DNA of 64,000 nucleotides. Origin: Lachnospiraceae bacterium (GTDB taxonomy: Bacteria > Bacillota > Clostridia > Lachnospirales > Lachnospiraceae). Positions 42,378 to 49,798 of the stretch are shown in pieces. A program made the translations under genes and the position numbers. The DNA lies in assembly GCA_009911035.1 (NCBI GenBank), contig QXWO01000018.1, positions 1 to 64,000 of the forward strand, read 5' to 3'. Under the pieces are notes generated by a model. It ran no database searches and had not been told where the DNA came from. It was given only the letters and a program-made list of their open reading frames with translations. How positions within the stretch are numbered: position 1 is the first letter of the stretch; every line of letters begins with the position of its first letter.

Positions 42378-43669
42378 GCGGCTGCCTCCTTTAAAAGGTG
42401 ACTGCAGGCAGCACTTTTTATAGAAACTACAGGGAGTCTGTACCCCCCCCCCATAGATTTCAGCTTAATTGTAATATGTTCATTTATCTGCAAAAGCATC
42501 TTCTGCATTTCCTCCCAGCTATCAAATTTCATAAACAGGATTCCCAGCGCTTTTGACGCGTTGTCAAAAAATTCGACCTTATCTCCTGTTTTTTTGTATA
42601 AACATTTCTTCACAATGTGACTTTCCAGTTCCGTTGAAAATTCTATATTTTCATAAAAGCCAGACTTACTGCTGTGAAGATTATGGGTTGCGTAGTATGG
42701 CCTTCCTTTATGGATTTTCGTCTTTATGCTCTCTCCCATGGCAGCAAGAACCGCCATCTCCACCACATTGGCGCCGAATATCATTTCCAGAAGTTCAGGA
42801 ATCATATTTCCGCCAGCCCTTGGCCCAATATCCATAGGCCATACATGATTATTTTTATCTATGACCAGCTCTACATTCATGGCTCCATCGCGGATGCCAA
42901 GCTTATGTACCAGTTTTGTCAGCGCACCCTTTACGTGTTCTTCATCCGCCCGATCCAGACAGAGCGGATAGCTTTTTCCGACAGGCACAAGGGGATTTAC
43001 CTGGCTGTCCCGGTGGCAGTTAAGCAGTCCCCATAGAATGATTTCTCCCCCTGAAACAAAAATATCTCCGCCTATCAGATATGGATGTTTCTTTGTAATA
43101 AAGTCCTCAATGATAATACGGTGACAGCGTGAAAAGGAAAATGCATAATCAAGGGCTTCTTTTATGCCATTTTCGGAATGTAGTACGGTTACGCCTTTAC
43201 TCCCGGAGGAATCAATCGGCTTTATAATAATCGGATACCTCCATTTTCCTTTATCGGCCAGGGCTTCCCCGGAATCTGAATACCCGTGTGCCTCCGGCCC
43301 ATGAAATCCGTTTTCTGAAAGGAATTTTCTAAAGCTGTCCTTATTACAAAGAATCTTTACAGATTCGTATGGATTTCCCGGCAGACCCATCTTCTCCGCA
43401 ACATAGGCGGAAGCAGGCGCAGCCGGGTCGGAAGCATAGGCCAGTACCCCGTCCACCTTTTCGTTTCTTGCAACTTCCAGAACAGCTTCTTTGTCCGTGG
43501 TACTGATCAAGTAAAACTTATCTGCATGGAACTGCCCCGGATTATCCGGGAGGAAATCGCAAAGCACTGTGTAATATCCCAATTTTCTGGCAGTCTCTAT
43601 TGCTGTGATCTGTTGTGCGGAACCACCCAGCAATAATATTTTTTTCCTGTGTATTTTCCTTTCCCTCAT
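42374..43669 (-). CDS. ATP-grasp ligase, capsule paralogue 1, with poly-G tract in its tail
   Basis: A 431-residue ATP-grasp enzyme: KILLLGGSAQQITAIETARK, GVLAYASDPAAPASAYVAEK, YPIIIKPIDSSGSKGVTVL and PMDIGPRAGGNMIPELLEM. ATG 43669 (MRERKIHRKK) follows AAGAGGCGTAGAGAC and leaves a 4-base gap to the phosphoglycosyltransferase gene. After the natural-looking end (ITIKLKSM) a G10 tract leads into about 25 extra residues ending at the ATGA overlap. With 9 G the protein would stop after five or six codons at TAG. With 11 G it would read through into paralogue 2. Confidence 0.82.
   Translation of the reverse strand: MRERKIHRKKILLLGGSAQQITAIETARKLGYYTVLCDFLPDNPGQFHADKFYLISTTDKEAVLEVARNEKVDGVLAYASDPAAPASAYVAEKMGLPGNPYESVKILCNKDSFRKFLSENGFHGPEAHGYSDSGEALADKGKWRYPIIIKPIDSSGSKGVTVLHSENGIKEALDYAFSFSRCHRIIIEDFITKKHPYLIGGDIFVSGGEIILWGLLNCHRDSQVNPLVPVGKSYPLCLDRADEEHVKGALTKLVHKLGIRDGAMNVELVIDKNNHVWPMDIGPRAGGNMIPELLEMIFGANVVEMAVLAAMGESIKTKIHKGRPYYATHNLHSSKSGFYENIEFSTELESHIVKKCLYKKTGDKVEFFDNASKALGILFMKFDSWEEMQKMLLQINEHITIKLKSMGGGYRLPVVSIKSAACSHLLKEAAA
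42443..42452 (-). repeat. Poly-G tract (G10) at the junction of two ATP-grasp genes
   Basis: Ten C on the plus strand, read as ATG GGG GGG GGG TAC. The three tract lengths give three different gene structures: early stop (9), overlapping coupled genes (10, present here) and an in-frame two-enzyme fusion (11). Confidence 0.9.
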
Positions 43670-43673
43670 GTCT

Positions 43674-44486
43674 CTACGCCTCTTTGACTCTTTCCGCTTC
43701 CATAAATTCCTTTTCCACATATTTCTGCGGGACACCGTCCATATTGATGGCCATACCGTCCATGCCATATCCCATAAAGGTTCCTGTTTTTACATCTGAG
43801 CGGGCAGTAAAGCTTTTACGGTCAAGCGCATACTGTACAAGGCGGAAGCACATCATGATATCTGTTGCCAGACTTACATGCTCCACATACCAGACATCAT
43901 TATCCAGGTGCTCCTGCCATGTCCTCACATGGTCAAGGGGTTCCCTGGGCGGGCACTCCAGCCCGGGCTTCACCGCGAGTCTTGCCTTATGCCGTTTGTT
44001 ATAGCGGATCAGATATTCCGGCGGCAGCGGTCTTGGACCTATGATGCTCATATCTCCCTTTAGTATGCTTAGAAAGTTCAGCAGCTCATCAAGGGATGTC
44101 CTGCGGACAAACTTCCCCCACTTTGTCACTCTCTGTGCCGGGGGCAGCAGTTCGCCCCGCTCATCATATAGATTTTTCATATTACGGAATTTGATAATGG
44201 TAAAAATATTTCCGTCCTTTCCCACCCGTTCCTGTCTGAAAAAGAGCGGTGTTCCAACGTCAAAATAGGTTATGACTCCAATTATAAGATTGATAGGTAA
44301 AGTGATAATGAGTGCCGCTAATGCCAGGACAAAATCAATTGCCCGCTTTCCATATCTTGTATAAAATGTATCTTTCACGACCACATCATCAAGATTCTCA
44401 TTCACCCGCCCTAACTGTTCCCGTGCAAGATGTTCTGCAATCTTCCACCGCATTGCCTTCGTCAGGTTTTCCTTCGTATGCTCCAT
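43674..44486 (-). CDS. Initiating phosphoglycosyltransferase (WcaJ/PglC type)
   Basis: A 270-residue bacterial sugar transferase. One membrane helix lies at about 53-78 (FVLALAALIITLPINLIIGV). The cytoplasmic catalytic core has FFRQERVGKDGNIFTIIKFR, RRTSLDELLNFLSILKGDMS with the Asp-Glu dyad and IGPRPLPPEYL. It transfers a sugar phosphate to undecaprenyl phosphate and so starts the capsule repeat unit. An extension of about 75 residues beyond the core (after CFRLVQYALDRKSF) is longer than usual. It follows the aminotransferase gene by 24 bases. Confidence 0.9.
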   Translation of the reverse strand: MEHTKENLTKAMRWKIAEHLAREQLGRVNENLDDVVVKDTFYTRYGKRAIDFVLALAALIITLPINLIIGVITYFDVGTPLFFRQERVGKDGNIFTIIKFRNMKNLYDERGELLPPAQRVTKWGKFVRRTSLDELLNFLSILKGDMSIIGPRPLPPEYLIRYNKRHKARLAVKPGLECPPREPLDHVRTWQEHLDNDVWYVEHVSLATDIMMCFRLVQYALDRKSFTARSDVKTGTFMGYGMDGMAINMDGVPQKYVEKEFMEAERVKEA

Positions 44487-44510
44487 TTCATGCCATCCCC
44501 CACAAATACA

Positions 44511-45611
44511 CTAACCAAGTATGATATCGCATATGCGATCAACATCTTCAAGCGCCAGTTTTTCATATATCGGCAATGTAAGAATATGAGCAGAAACATC
44601 ATGCGCAACAGGTGTCTTTTGCGGATATACACCTTTATAACAGCTAAGCTCATTAACTGCGGGGTAGAAATACTTTCTTGCAAATATCCCCCTGTCAGCC
44701 AGCTCGTCATAAACTAAATCCCTGTTTTTTCCAAAAAGTTCTTCATCTATGTACACAGGATAATATGCATAGTTTGCTGTGACATTTTCCTGCCTTTTTC
44801 CAAACCTGATGCCCGGCTCGTCTCCAAGCCTTTCGTTGTATCTGTCAAATACCCTTCTGCGTGCCTCAATATAGCTGTCAACATGGCGCAGGTTGCAGAT
44901 ACCCATTGCAGCCCGGAAGTCGTCAAGCTTTGCATTACCGCCAACACCAATGGCGTCCTCCTTACCATGAATACCAAAATTTTTCAAGTCATGGAGGCGG
45001 TTACGGTACTGCCGGTCATGATATACAATTCCGCCGCCTTCTACGGAATTAAACACCTTGGTGGCGTGAAAGCTGAACATGGCTGCATCTCCGAAATTGC
45101 CGACCCCTGTGCCCTTATACTTTACGCCGAAAGCATGGGCTGCATCGTAAATAACTTTAAGATCGTGCTTCTTTGCAATTGTCTCAATTGCCTCCACATC
45201 ACATACATTTCCATATACGTGAACCGGAATGATCGCTACTGTTTTGTCTGTAATCAACGCCTCTATTTTTTCCGGGTCCATTGTATAGTCATCGGGCTTA
45301 ATATCACAAAAAACCGGAACCAGGTCGTTTCTTACAATGGCATGTGTCGTGGATACAAAGGTGAACGGCGTCGTGATGACCTCTCCGCCCTCACGCCTTA
45401 ATCCAAGTGCATGGATGGCCATCTCCAGAGCCATATGCCCGTTGACAAACAATGACATTTCCGGCACTTCCAGATACTCTTTCAATTGATGCTGAAATTT
45501 CTTATATACAGGCCCCATGTTTGTAAGCCAGCAGCTTTCAAATATGGGCTTGATTTCCTCTACGTACTCCTCAAGTGGCGGCATAGACGATTTCGTCACC
45601 ATGATGGACAT
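44511..45611 (-). CDS. DegT/DnrJ/EryC1 sugar aminotransferase
   Basis: A 366-residue PLP-dependent enzyme. It has TTPFTFVSTTHAIVR, DAAHAFGVKYKGTGVGNFGD and FSFHATKVFNSVEGGGIVYH with the Schiff-base lysine in HATK, followed by the conserved glutamate/glycine-rich stretch. It would add an amino group to a nucleotide-linked keto-sugar, giving a 4-amino sugar for the capsule, as PglE or PseC do. It is the first gene after a 427-base regulatory gap that contains a terminator and a poly-G tract. Confidence 0.9.
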   Translation of the reverse strand: MSIMVTKSSMPPLEEYVEEIKPIFESCWLTNMGPVYKKFQHQLKEYLEVPEMSLFVNGHMALEMAIHALGLRREGGEVITTPFTFVSTTHAIVRNDLVPVFCDIKPDDYTMDPEKIEALITDKTVAIIPVHVYGNVCDVEAIETIAKKHDLKVIYDAAHAFGVKYKGTGVGNFGDAAMFSFHATKVFNSVEGGGIVYHDRQYRNRLHDLKNFGIHGKEDAIGVGGNAKLDDFRAAMGICNLRHVDSYIEARRRVFDRYNERLGDEPGIRFGKRQENVTANYAYYPVYIDEELFGKNRDLVYDELADRGIFARKYFYPAVNELSCYKGVYPQKTPVAHDVSAHILTLPIYEKLALEDVDRICDIILG

Positions 45612-45794
45612 TTCACATTCTCCCTCTTTATACTTTGCGTGGAGCCTGCCGCGCGAAAAACGCTTTAACTCCGCATTTTCCCAAATACCTTCCAGGCATT
45701 GTGTATCTCTTCTTCATATACCACTCATAACTATTTGTCCAAATCCAGGCCCAAATTCACCCACTGTCACGCTCCGCGCCCAGCTTACCAAATC

Positions 45795-45831
45795 AAAAAA
45801 CTACGCCTGTCACTATATTCATCCGGCGTAG
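45795..45831 (-). terminator. Intrinsic terminator inside the capsule locus
   Basis: On the minus strand CTACGCC (45831-45825) pairs with GGCGTAG (45807-45801), followed by TTTTTT (45800-45795). It lies upstream of the sugar-biosynthesis genes, in the 45612-46038 gap. It either ends the upstream genes or acts as an attenuator that needs antitermination. Confidence 0.7.
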
Positions 45832-45868
45832 GCTATCCGGGCAGAACATCATCCACATACGATGAATA

Positions 45869-45878
45869 CCCCCCCCCC
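45869..45878 (-). repeat. Poly-G tract (G10) upstream of the internal terminator
   Basis: Ten C on the plus strand in a non-coding gap. On the minus strand it lies about 38 bases before the terminator stem at 45831 and just after a T-rich run. Confidence 0.85.
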
Positions 45879-45904
45879 GAAAAAAATATTGGACTTATTT
45901 TTCA

Positions 45905-45932
45905 GCGCACTGCCGTCTTCACAGCAGTGCGC
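45905..45932 (-). terminator. Second hairpin in the 45612-46038 gap
   Basis: GCGCACTGC (45905-45913) and GCAGTGCGC (45924-45932) form a perfect 9-bp stem. On the minus strand it is followed within 25 bases by a T7 run and then the G10 tract. A further GC-rich stem (GCGCC/GGCGC) lies near 46010-46030, directly after the 46039 gene. Confidence 0.5.
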
Positions 45933-46038
45933 ATATCCCCACACTTGGAAAACTGCAATACTTTAATTAATCATGCATGACTAATTATCATTCCACGTAA
46001 TACCTGCCAGCCGCGCCGTAAAGGCGCAGCCGCTGTTA

Positions 46039-46635
46039 TTACTGTGCTGCGGGCACTTCGATGAATGCCAGCATGCCGTGTGATGTCATATTGACCACCA
46101 CATGGTCTTCTCTGATTTCGGATACAGTAAGCTCTACCCATTCACCATTGATGTACTGGTAAACTTTGATAAGCTGGCCGGCCTTTACGCCCTTTGCGTA
46201 AAAGTTAACCTGTGCTGTCCCGAATTTCCCGACTGCCTGTGAAGTGGTTCCCACCACGTTCAGGACCTTTCCGCCAAGGGCTGCTGCCTGCTGCTTTGCA
46301 GAAGACACAACTGCTGCTGACGGTTTGGTCAGGAAAAAGATCACGTTGCTGGGTGCACCGTTAATAATGACGTGTCCGCCCTGTCCCATGGGAGTTACCT
46401 CCGCAAGGCCCGGAACCTCCACTACCGCATTATTCGTGTATTCACCCACTGATTTGCCCTGCGCTGCTGCCGCTTCTGTCACTGTGACGGATACGGCTGT
46501 GGCCTCAACTGCCGCTGTAGCTGTTGAAGATGCGGAAGGGCTTACGCTCCCTGCGCTGGGGCTGGGAGCTGCGCTTACAGGCACTGCACATACGAGCACA
46601 CCTGCAAGGGCTGCCAAAGCAATCATTTTTTTCAT
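46039..46635 (-). CDS. Secreted protein of unknown function
   Basis: A 198-residue exported protein. A clear signal peptide (MKKMIALAALAGVLVCAVPV, cleavage after VSA) is followed by a Ser/Ala-rich stretch. A compact domain then extends from about residue 65, containing AAQGKSVGEYTNNAVVEVPG, IINGAPSNVIFFLTKP and KVYQYINGEWVELTVSEIRE. The last part resembles small beta-rich domains found in Clostridia cell-wall-associated proteins. It has no sorting signal or lipobox. It follows the sortase-like gene by about 100 bases. Confidence 0.75.
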   Translation of the reverse strand: MKKMIALAALAGVLVCAVPVSAAPSPSAGSVSPSASSTATAAVEATAVSVTVTEAAAAQGKSVGEYTNNAVVEVPGLAEVTPMGQGGHVIINGAPSNVIFFLTKPSAAVVSSAKQQAAALGGKVLNVVGTTSQAVGKFGTAQVNFYAKGVKAGQLIKVYQYINGEWVELTVSEIREDHVVVNMTSHGMLAFIEVPAAQ

Positions 46636-46736
46636 TGGACATTTCCTCCTTTCTCCCCGGTATTCCCGGGTGTCCTAAGTGTGGTTTATATTTGCATCCT
46701 CCGGCATGGCCTTCGGACGAAAATATCATATAGTCT

Positions 46737-47558
46737 TTACCATTCCACGGCCCGGTCGATCTTCCCGGCCGCATCCCCTGTCAGGGCTGCCACTACCACG
46801 AACTGTCTGTCCGCGTCCACGCCGCTTCTGGCAGTTAAGGTAATCAGAAAGTTGTAGGGGGTGATCCCCTCCCAGCCTTCCCGGAGGTTCTTCCCCATTT
46901 CCCTTGCGCCGTATAAATCCGCAAGGAACTTTTCGCAGCCGCCGCCATAGGTAAAATCATAGCTGCGTATGAGGCTGTCATTTTCCCGCTCGTATGCGGC
47001 AAACACGGTGTAGGTCAGCAGATTTCCCTCCATATACAGATAAATATCCTTATGGTTTTCAAAGAAATCCGGGTTCCCAAATTCATATAAATCAGTAAAC
47101 AGTCCTTTTTCCCCGTCTAAAGGTGCCTTTCCATGAATAACTGTATTGAAATCACACATATTTGTGAGGTTGGCAAGTTCTGTATACAGGGCGCCTTCCC
47201 CGCTTTCCTTTCCGTAGGCATCATGGCTTTCGTAAAAATCATCCGCCTGTGTGCTCTGCAGCACCGGACAGTCAATGTCTGTCCCCGGTATGTACAGCCA
47301 TGCAAAGATGTCAGGATTTTCCTTTTTCAAAGCTTCAAAGTCCACCTGTGTGTCTTTTGCTGATTCTCCGGCAATGCCTGTACCGGACTGCTCTGCCTTA
47401 CCTTCACCCTCACCTGCAAAAACTCCCTTTTCTCCTAGGACTTCCGCCATTCCGGCATTTCCGCTGTCCGGGTCTTCTTTCCCGCCGCATCCCCCAAGCA
47501 GTACTGCTGTCACGGCTGCTGCCGCCAGCACCGCTAATCTGTTTCTAAATTTTTTCAT
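46737..47558 (-). CDS. Class B sortase-like lipoprotein without catalytic residues
   Basis: A 273-residue lipoprotein (lipobox LLGGCGG at about residue 24) with the full class B sortase fold: NPDIFAWLYIPGTDIDCPVLQ, DDFYESHDAYGKESGEGALY and YTVFAAYERENDSLI. In active SrtB the His lies in NTVIYGHN and the Cys in TLSTC. Here the matching segments read NTVIHGKAP and LITLTARSGVDADRQFVVVA, so the Cys is replaced by Ala and the usual His position by Lys. The Arg (DADRQFVVV) remains. It is probably a non-catalytic binding module or scaffold in capsule attachment. Confidence 0.75.
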   Translation of the reverse strand: MKKFRNRLAVLAAAAVTAVLLGGCGGKEDPDSGNAGMAEVLGEKGVFAGEGEGKAEQSGTGIAGESAKDTQVDFEALKKENPDIFAWLYIPGTDIDCPVLQSTQADDFYESHDAYGKESGEGALYTELANLTNMCDFNTVIHGKAPLDGEKGLFTDLYEFGNPDFFENHKDIYLYMEGNLLTYTVFAAYERENDSLIRSYDFTYGGGCEKFLADLYGAREMGKNLREGWEGITPYNFLITLTARSGVDADRQFVVVAALTGDAAGKIDRAVEW

Positions 47559-47628
47559 ATTTTCTATTCCTCACTTCTGTCCGCTGCCCCCAGAGCGTGT
47601 TTAAAAATACCCCAGGCCGCCTTTAGGA

Positions 47629-48774
47629 TCAAAAGGTAACTTCCTCATAAAAAATCTCCAGTATCATTTCATAAAGGGCCTCCTCGTCCACATAAAACTC
47701 CTCGAATTTCTCACCCTTCACCGTCTCTCCTTTCAGCATATAAAAGTGATCCGTATCAAACTGATACTCTGCCAGTATGGGGGCCAGATAGGCCGCCTCG
47801 TCCAGGGTAATGTCTGTCACCATCCGGCTGGAGATCTCTTTGTATAATTCCAGAGCCGCAGTGACGTCCTGCCGGACTGCCTGCTTTGCCGCACCGATAA
47901 GGGCATTGAGGTACTGTTTCTGCCGGTCCAGCCGCCTGTCAGCGGAGGCAAACTGCTCTGTATCCCGGTATTTCACATACCAGAAAGCCTGCTCTCCTGT
48001 GAGACGTATCCGCTCTCCCTTTGCCAGCGCAGGATCCTTTACGGTCAGATCTTCCAGCACTTCCACCTCCACGCCGCCTACCGCGTCGTTGATATCAGAA
48101 ATGGCGCTCATGTTGACGGCTGCATATCCGTGGACGGGCAGACCATAAAGAAGCTTTGCCACTGCCTTTATCTGGTATCCGCAGCTTTCTTCCATACCGT
48201 TACCAAAGCCGTGCTGGACGGCTATCTGAGCTTTTGTGGTAGTCACATACGCCCCTTCTTCATTGTAAATATCAATGTCCGCCATGGTATTGCGATTGAT
48301 TCCAATGACACGGACAGCCTTTTCCGAAGGATCCATGACCGCCAGGAACAGGGCGTCCGCCTGCCCTCCATTGGTGCCTTCCGCCACTTCCTGCACCTCA
48401 CTGTTTTTGTCGATCCCCATAAACAGGAAGGTCAGGGTATCTTCCTTATAGGCGTAGATCCTGTCTTCATATTTGACCCATCCCTGCTGCCATTTCTGTT
48501 CTTCTTCCTGCGTCAGTTCCTGCTGTGCCAGTATGGGAGACAGATCCGGCGCTGCCGCCTCCGCCCTGCCCTGTAAACTGTTCCTGCCCACCATGCGCAG
48601 GATCTGGAAAGCCGTTGCAAGGATCACAAATAAAACCGTTATCTGGCACAGAATCGTGACGGCCAGCCGTCTTCTCCTGCGCTTTTTCTTTCTTGCCAGT
48701 TTCTCCGGGTCCAGCAGCAGATCCTTCTCAAGGTCTGCCTCCCGGTCCCTTTTTTTCTTGCTTTTCACATCCAT
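47629..48774 (-). CDS. LytR-CpsA-Psr (LCP) capsule transferase
   Basis: A 381-residue membrane-anchored LCP protein. A basic cytoplasmic stretch (about residues 1-35, KKRRRRRL) precedes a membrane helix (VTILCQITVLFVILATAFQI). The extracellular LCP domain shows TLTFLFMGIDKN, DALFLAVMDP, VRVIGINRNTMADI and VGGVEVEVLEDLTVKDPAL, with the arginines that bind polyprenyl pyrophosphate. LCP enzymes move capsule from the lipid carrier to peptidoglycan. It lies between the sortase-like and DUF5011 genes. Confidence 0.92.
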   Translation of the reverse strand: MDVKSKKKRDREADLEKDLLLDPEKLARKKKRRRRRLAVTILCQITVLFVILATAFQILRMVGRNSLQGRAEAAAPDLSPILAQQELTQEEEQKWQQGWVKYEDRIYAYKEDTLTFLFMGIDKNSEVQEVAEGTNGGQADALFLAVMDPSEKAVRVIGINRNTMADIDIYNEEGAYVTTTKAQIAVQHGFGNGMEESCGYQIKAVAKLLYGLPVHGYAAVNMSAISDINDAVGGVEVEVLEDLTVKDPALAKGERIRLTGEQAFWYVKYRDTEQFASADRRLDRQKQYLNALIGAAKQAVRQDVTAALELYKEISSRMVTDITLDEAAYLAPILAEYQFDTDHFYMLKGETVKGEKFEEFYVDEEALYEMILEIFYEEVTF

Positions 48775-48818
48775 GCTCCTGTTATATTAATTCATCATTG
48801 CCATATCCATAAATTTTG

Positions 48819-49778
48819 TCATTCCACGATAATGGTAATGGGCACAGTCTGGGAACTGTTTCCGTCGGAATCCTGCGTGCTTACGCCTACCTGATAGGAG
48901 CCCGGTTTATTCCTGTCATATCTGCCGACGCTTAAATTCCCAAAGAGAGTCGCATAATCGTCTTTGTCATCCTTGAGCGTGCCTATGATATCCACCCACG
49001 CAGGGCCCTGCCCTGCCTTTACTCTGACCTCGGATACTTTTAAAGTCAGTTCCGGAGCGGAAGTTTCCTGTATGGGCGCCTCCTGCGGAGGCAGTTCCGG
49101 CTCCGGTTCCGATGATGTATTCCGGGAAGTTTCCAAATTACGCGGTTCAGAACGCGTTTCCGGCGATGGGGACGGTTCCCAGCCCGGAGACGGGGATGGT
49201 GCAGGTGTCCCGGCGGCTTCCCGTCTATCACTGTTTCCCTGCTCGGAATTATCCCCTCCTCCGGTGCTGCCGCCCTGTCCGGCATCATCCTGCTCTCCGG
49301 TACTGCCATTCTGTCCGGCATCATCCTGTTCTTTGCCGCCATTGTCTGGCCCGGCAATGTTACCATCCTTTTGCAGGCTTCCCAGCTCCGCAGTGATCCC
49401 GGCTTCCATAAGCCCTTCCGCCGCCCCTCCCGTTTCTTTTTCCACATCAAACACCGCTTCAAATACCCGGGAAGCTTTCGCCACATTCCCGGAGGAATCG
49501 CTTACCGCATAGAATACCACGGCCTGTCCATTTTCCGGGACCTCTATGATTTTCTCGATAACGATACGCCCTGTCACATCGCCTTCCACACTGTCGTAAG
49601 CCCTGGCTCCCGCCAGGATCTCCGCCTCATCCATGCCCTCCCTGTAAACGGTGTCCACAGACTCAAAGGCTATGACGGGCGCAGTCCTGTCTGCCTTTAC
49701 ATATAAAATCCCGCACAGCACCACCAGCACTGCCCCCAGAGCGGCAAATGTGATTCCGATTATCTTTTCCTGCTTCAT
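48819..49778 (-). CDS. Membrane-anchored Ig-like (DUF5011) surface protein
   Basis: A 319-residue protein. Residues 5-27 form a membrane anchor (IIGITFAALGAVLVVLCGIL). A DUF5011-type Ig domain follows at about 32-108 (TAPVIAFESVDTVYREGMDE, then YAVSDSSGNVAKASRVFE). A low-complexity linker covers about 140-240 with repeats of the form EQDDAGQ.GSTG and then Pro/Ser-rich sequence. A second Ig-like domain ends the protein (GSYQVGVSTQDSDGNSSQTV). It probably projects into the cell wall. Partners such as the sortase-like lipoprotein are possible. Confidence 0.7.
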   Translation of the reverse strand: MKQEKIIGITFAALGAVLVVLCGILYVKADRTAPVIAFESVDTVYREGMDEAEILAGARAYDSVEGDVTGRIVIEKIIEVPENGQAVVFYAVSDSSGNVAKASRVFEAVFDVEKETGGAAEGLMEAGITAELGSLQKDGNIAGPDNGGKEQDDAGQNGSTGEQDDAGQGGSTGGGDNSEQGNSDRREAAGTPAPSPSPGWEPSPSPETRSEPRNLETSRNTSSEPEPELPPQEAPIQETSAPELTLKVSEVRVKAGQGPAWVDIIGTLKDDKDDYATLFGNLSVGRYDRNKPGSYQVGVSTQDSDGNSSQTVPITIIVE

Positions 49779-49798
49779 CCTGCCATCCTCCGGTCAGC

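Noticed and set aside
32595-45878. Poly-G tracts as sequencing or assembly errors only
   Set aside because: Homopolymer miscounts are possible for any single tract, but their clustering in the capsule locus and consistent G-on-coding-strand orientation are not explained by error. The exact lengths remain uncertain.
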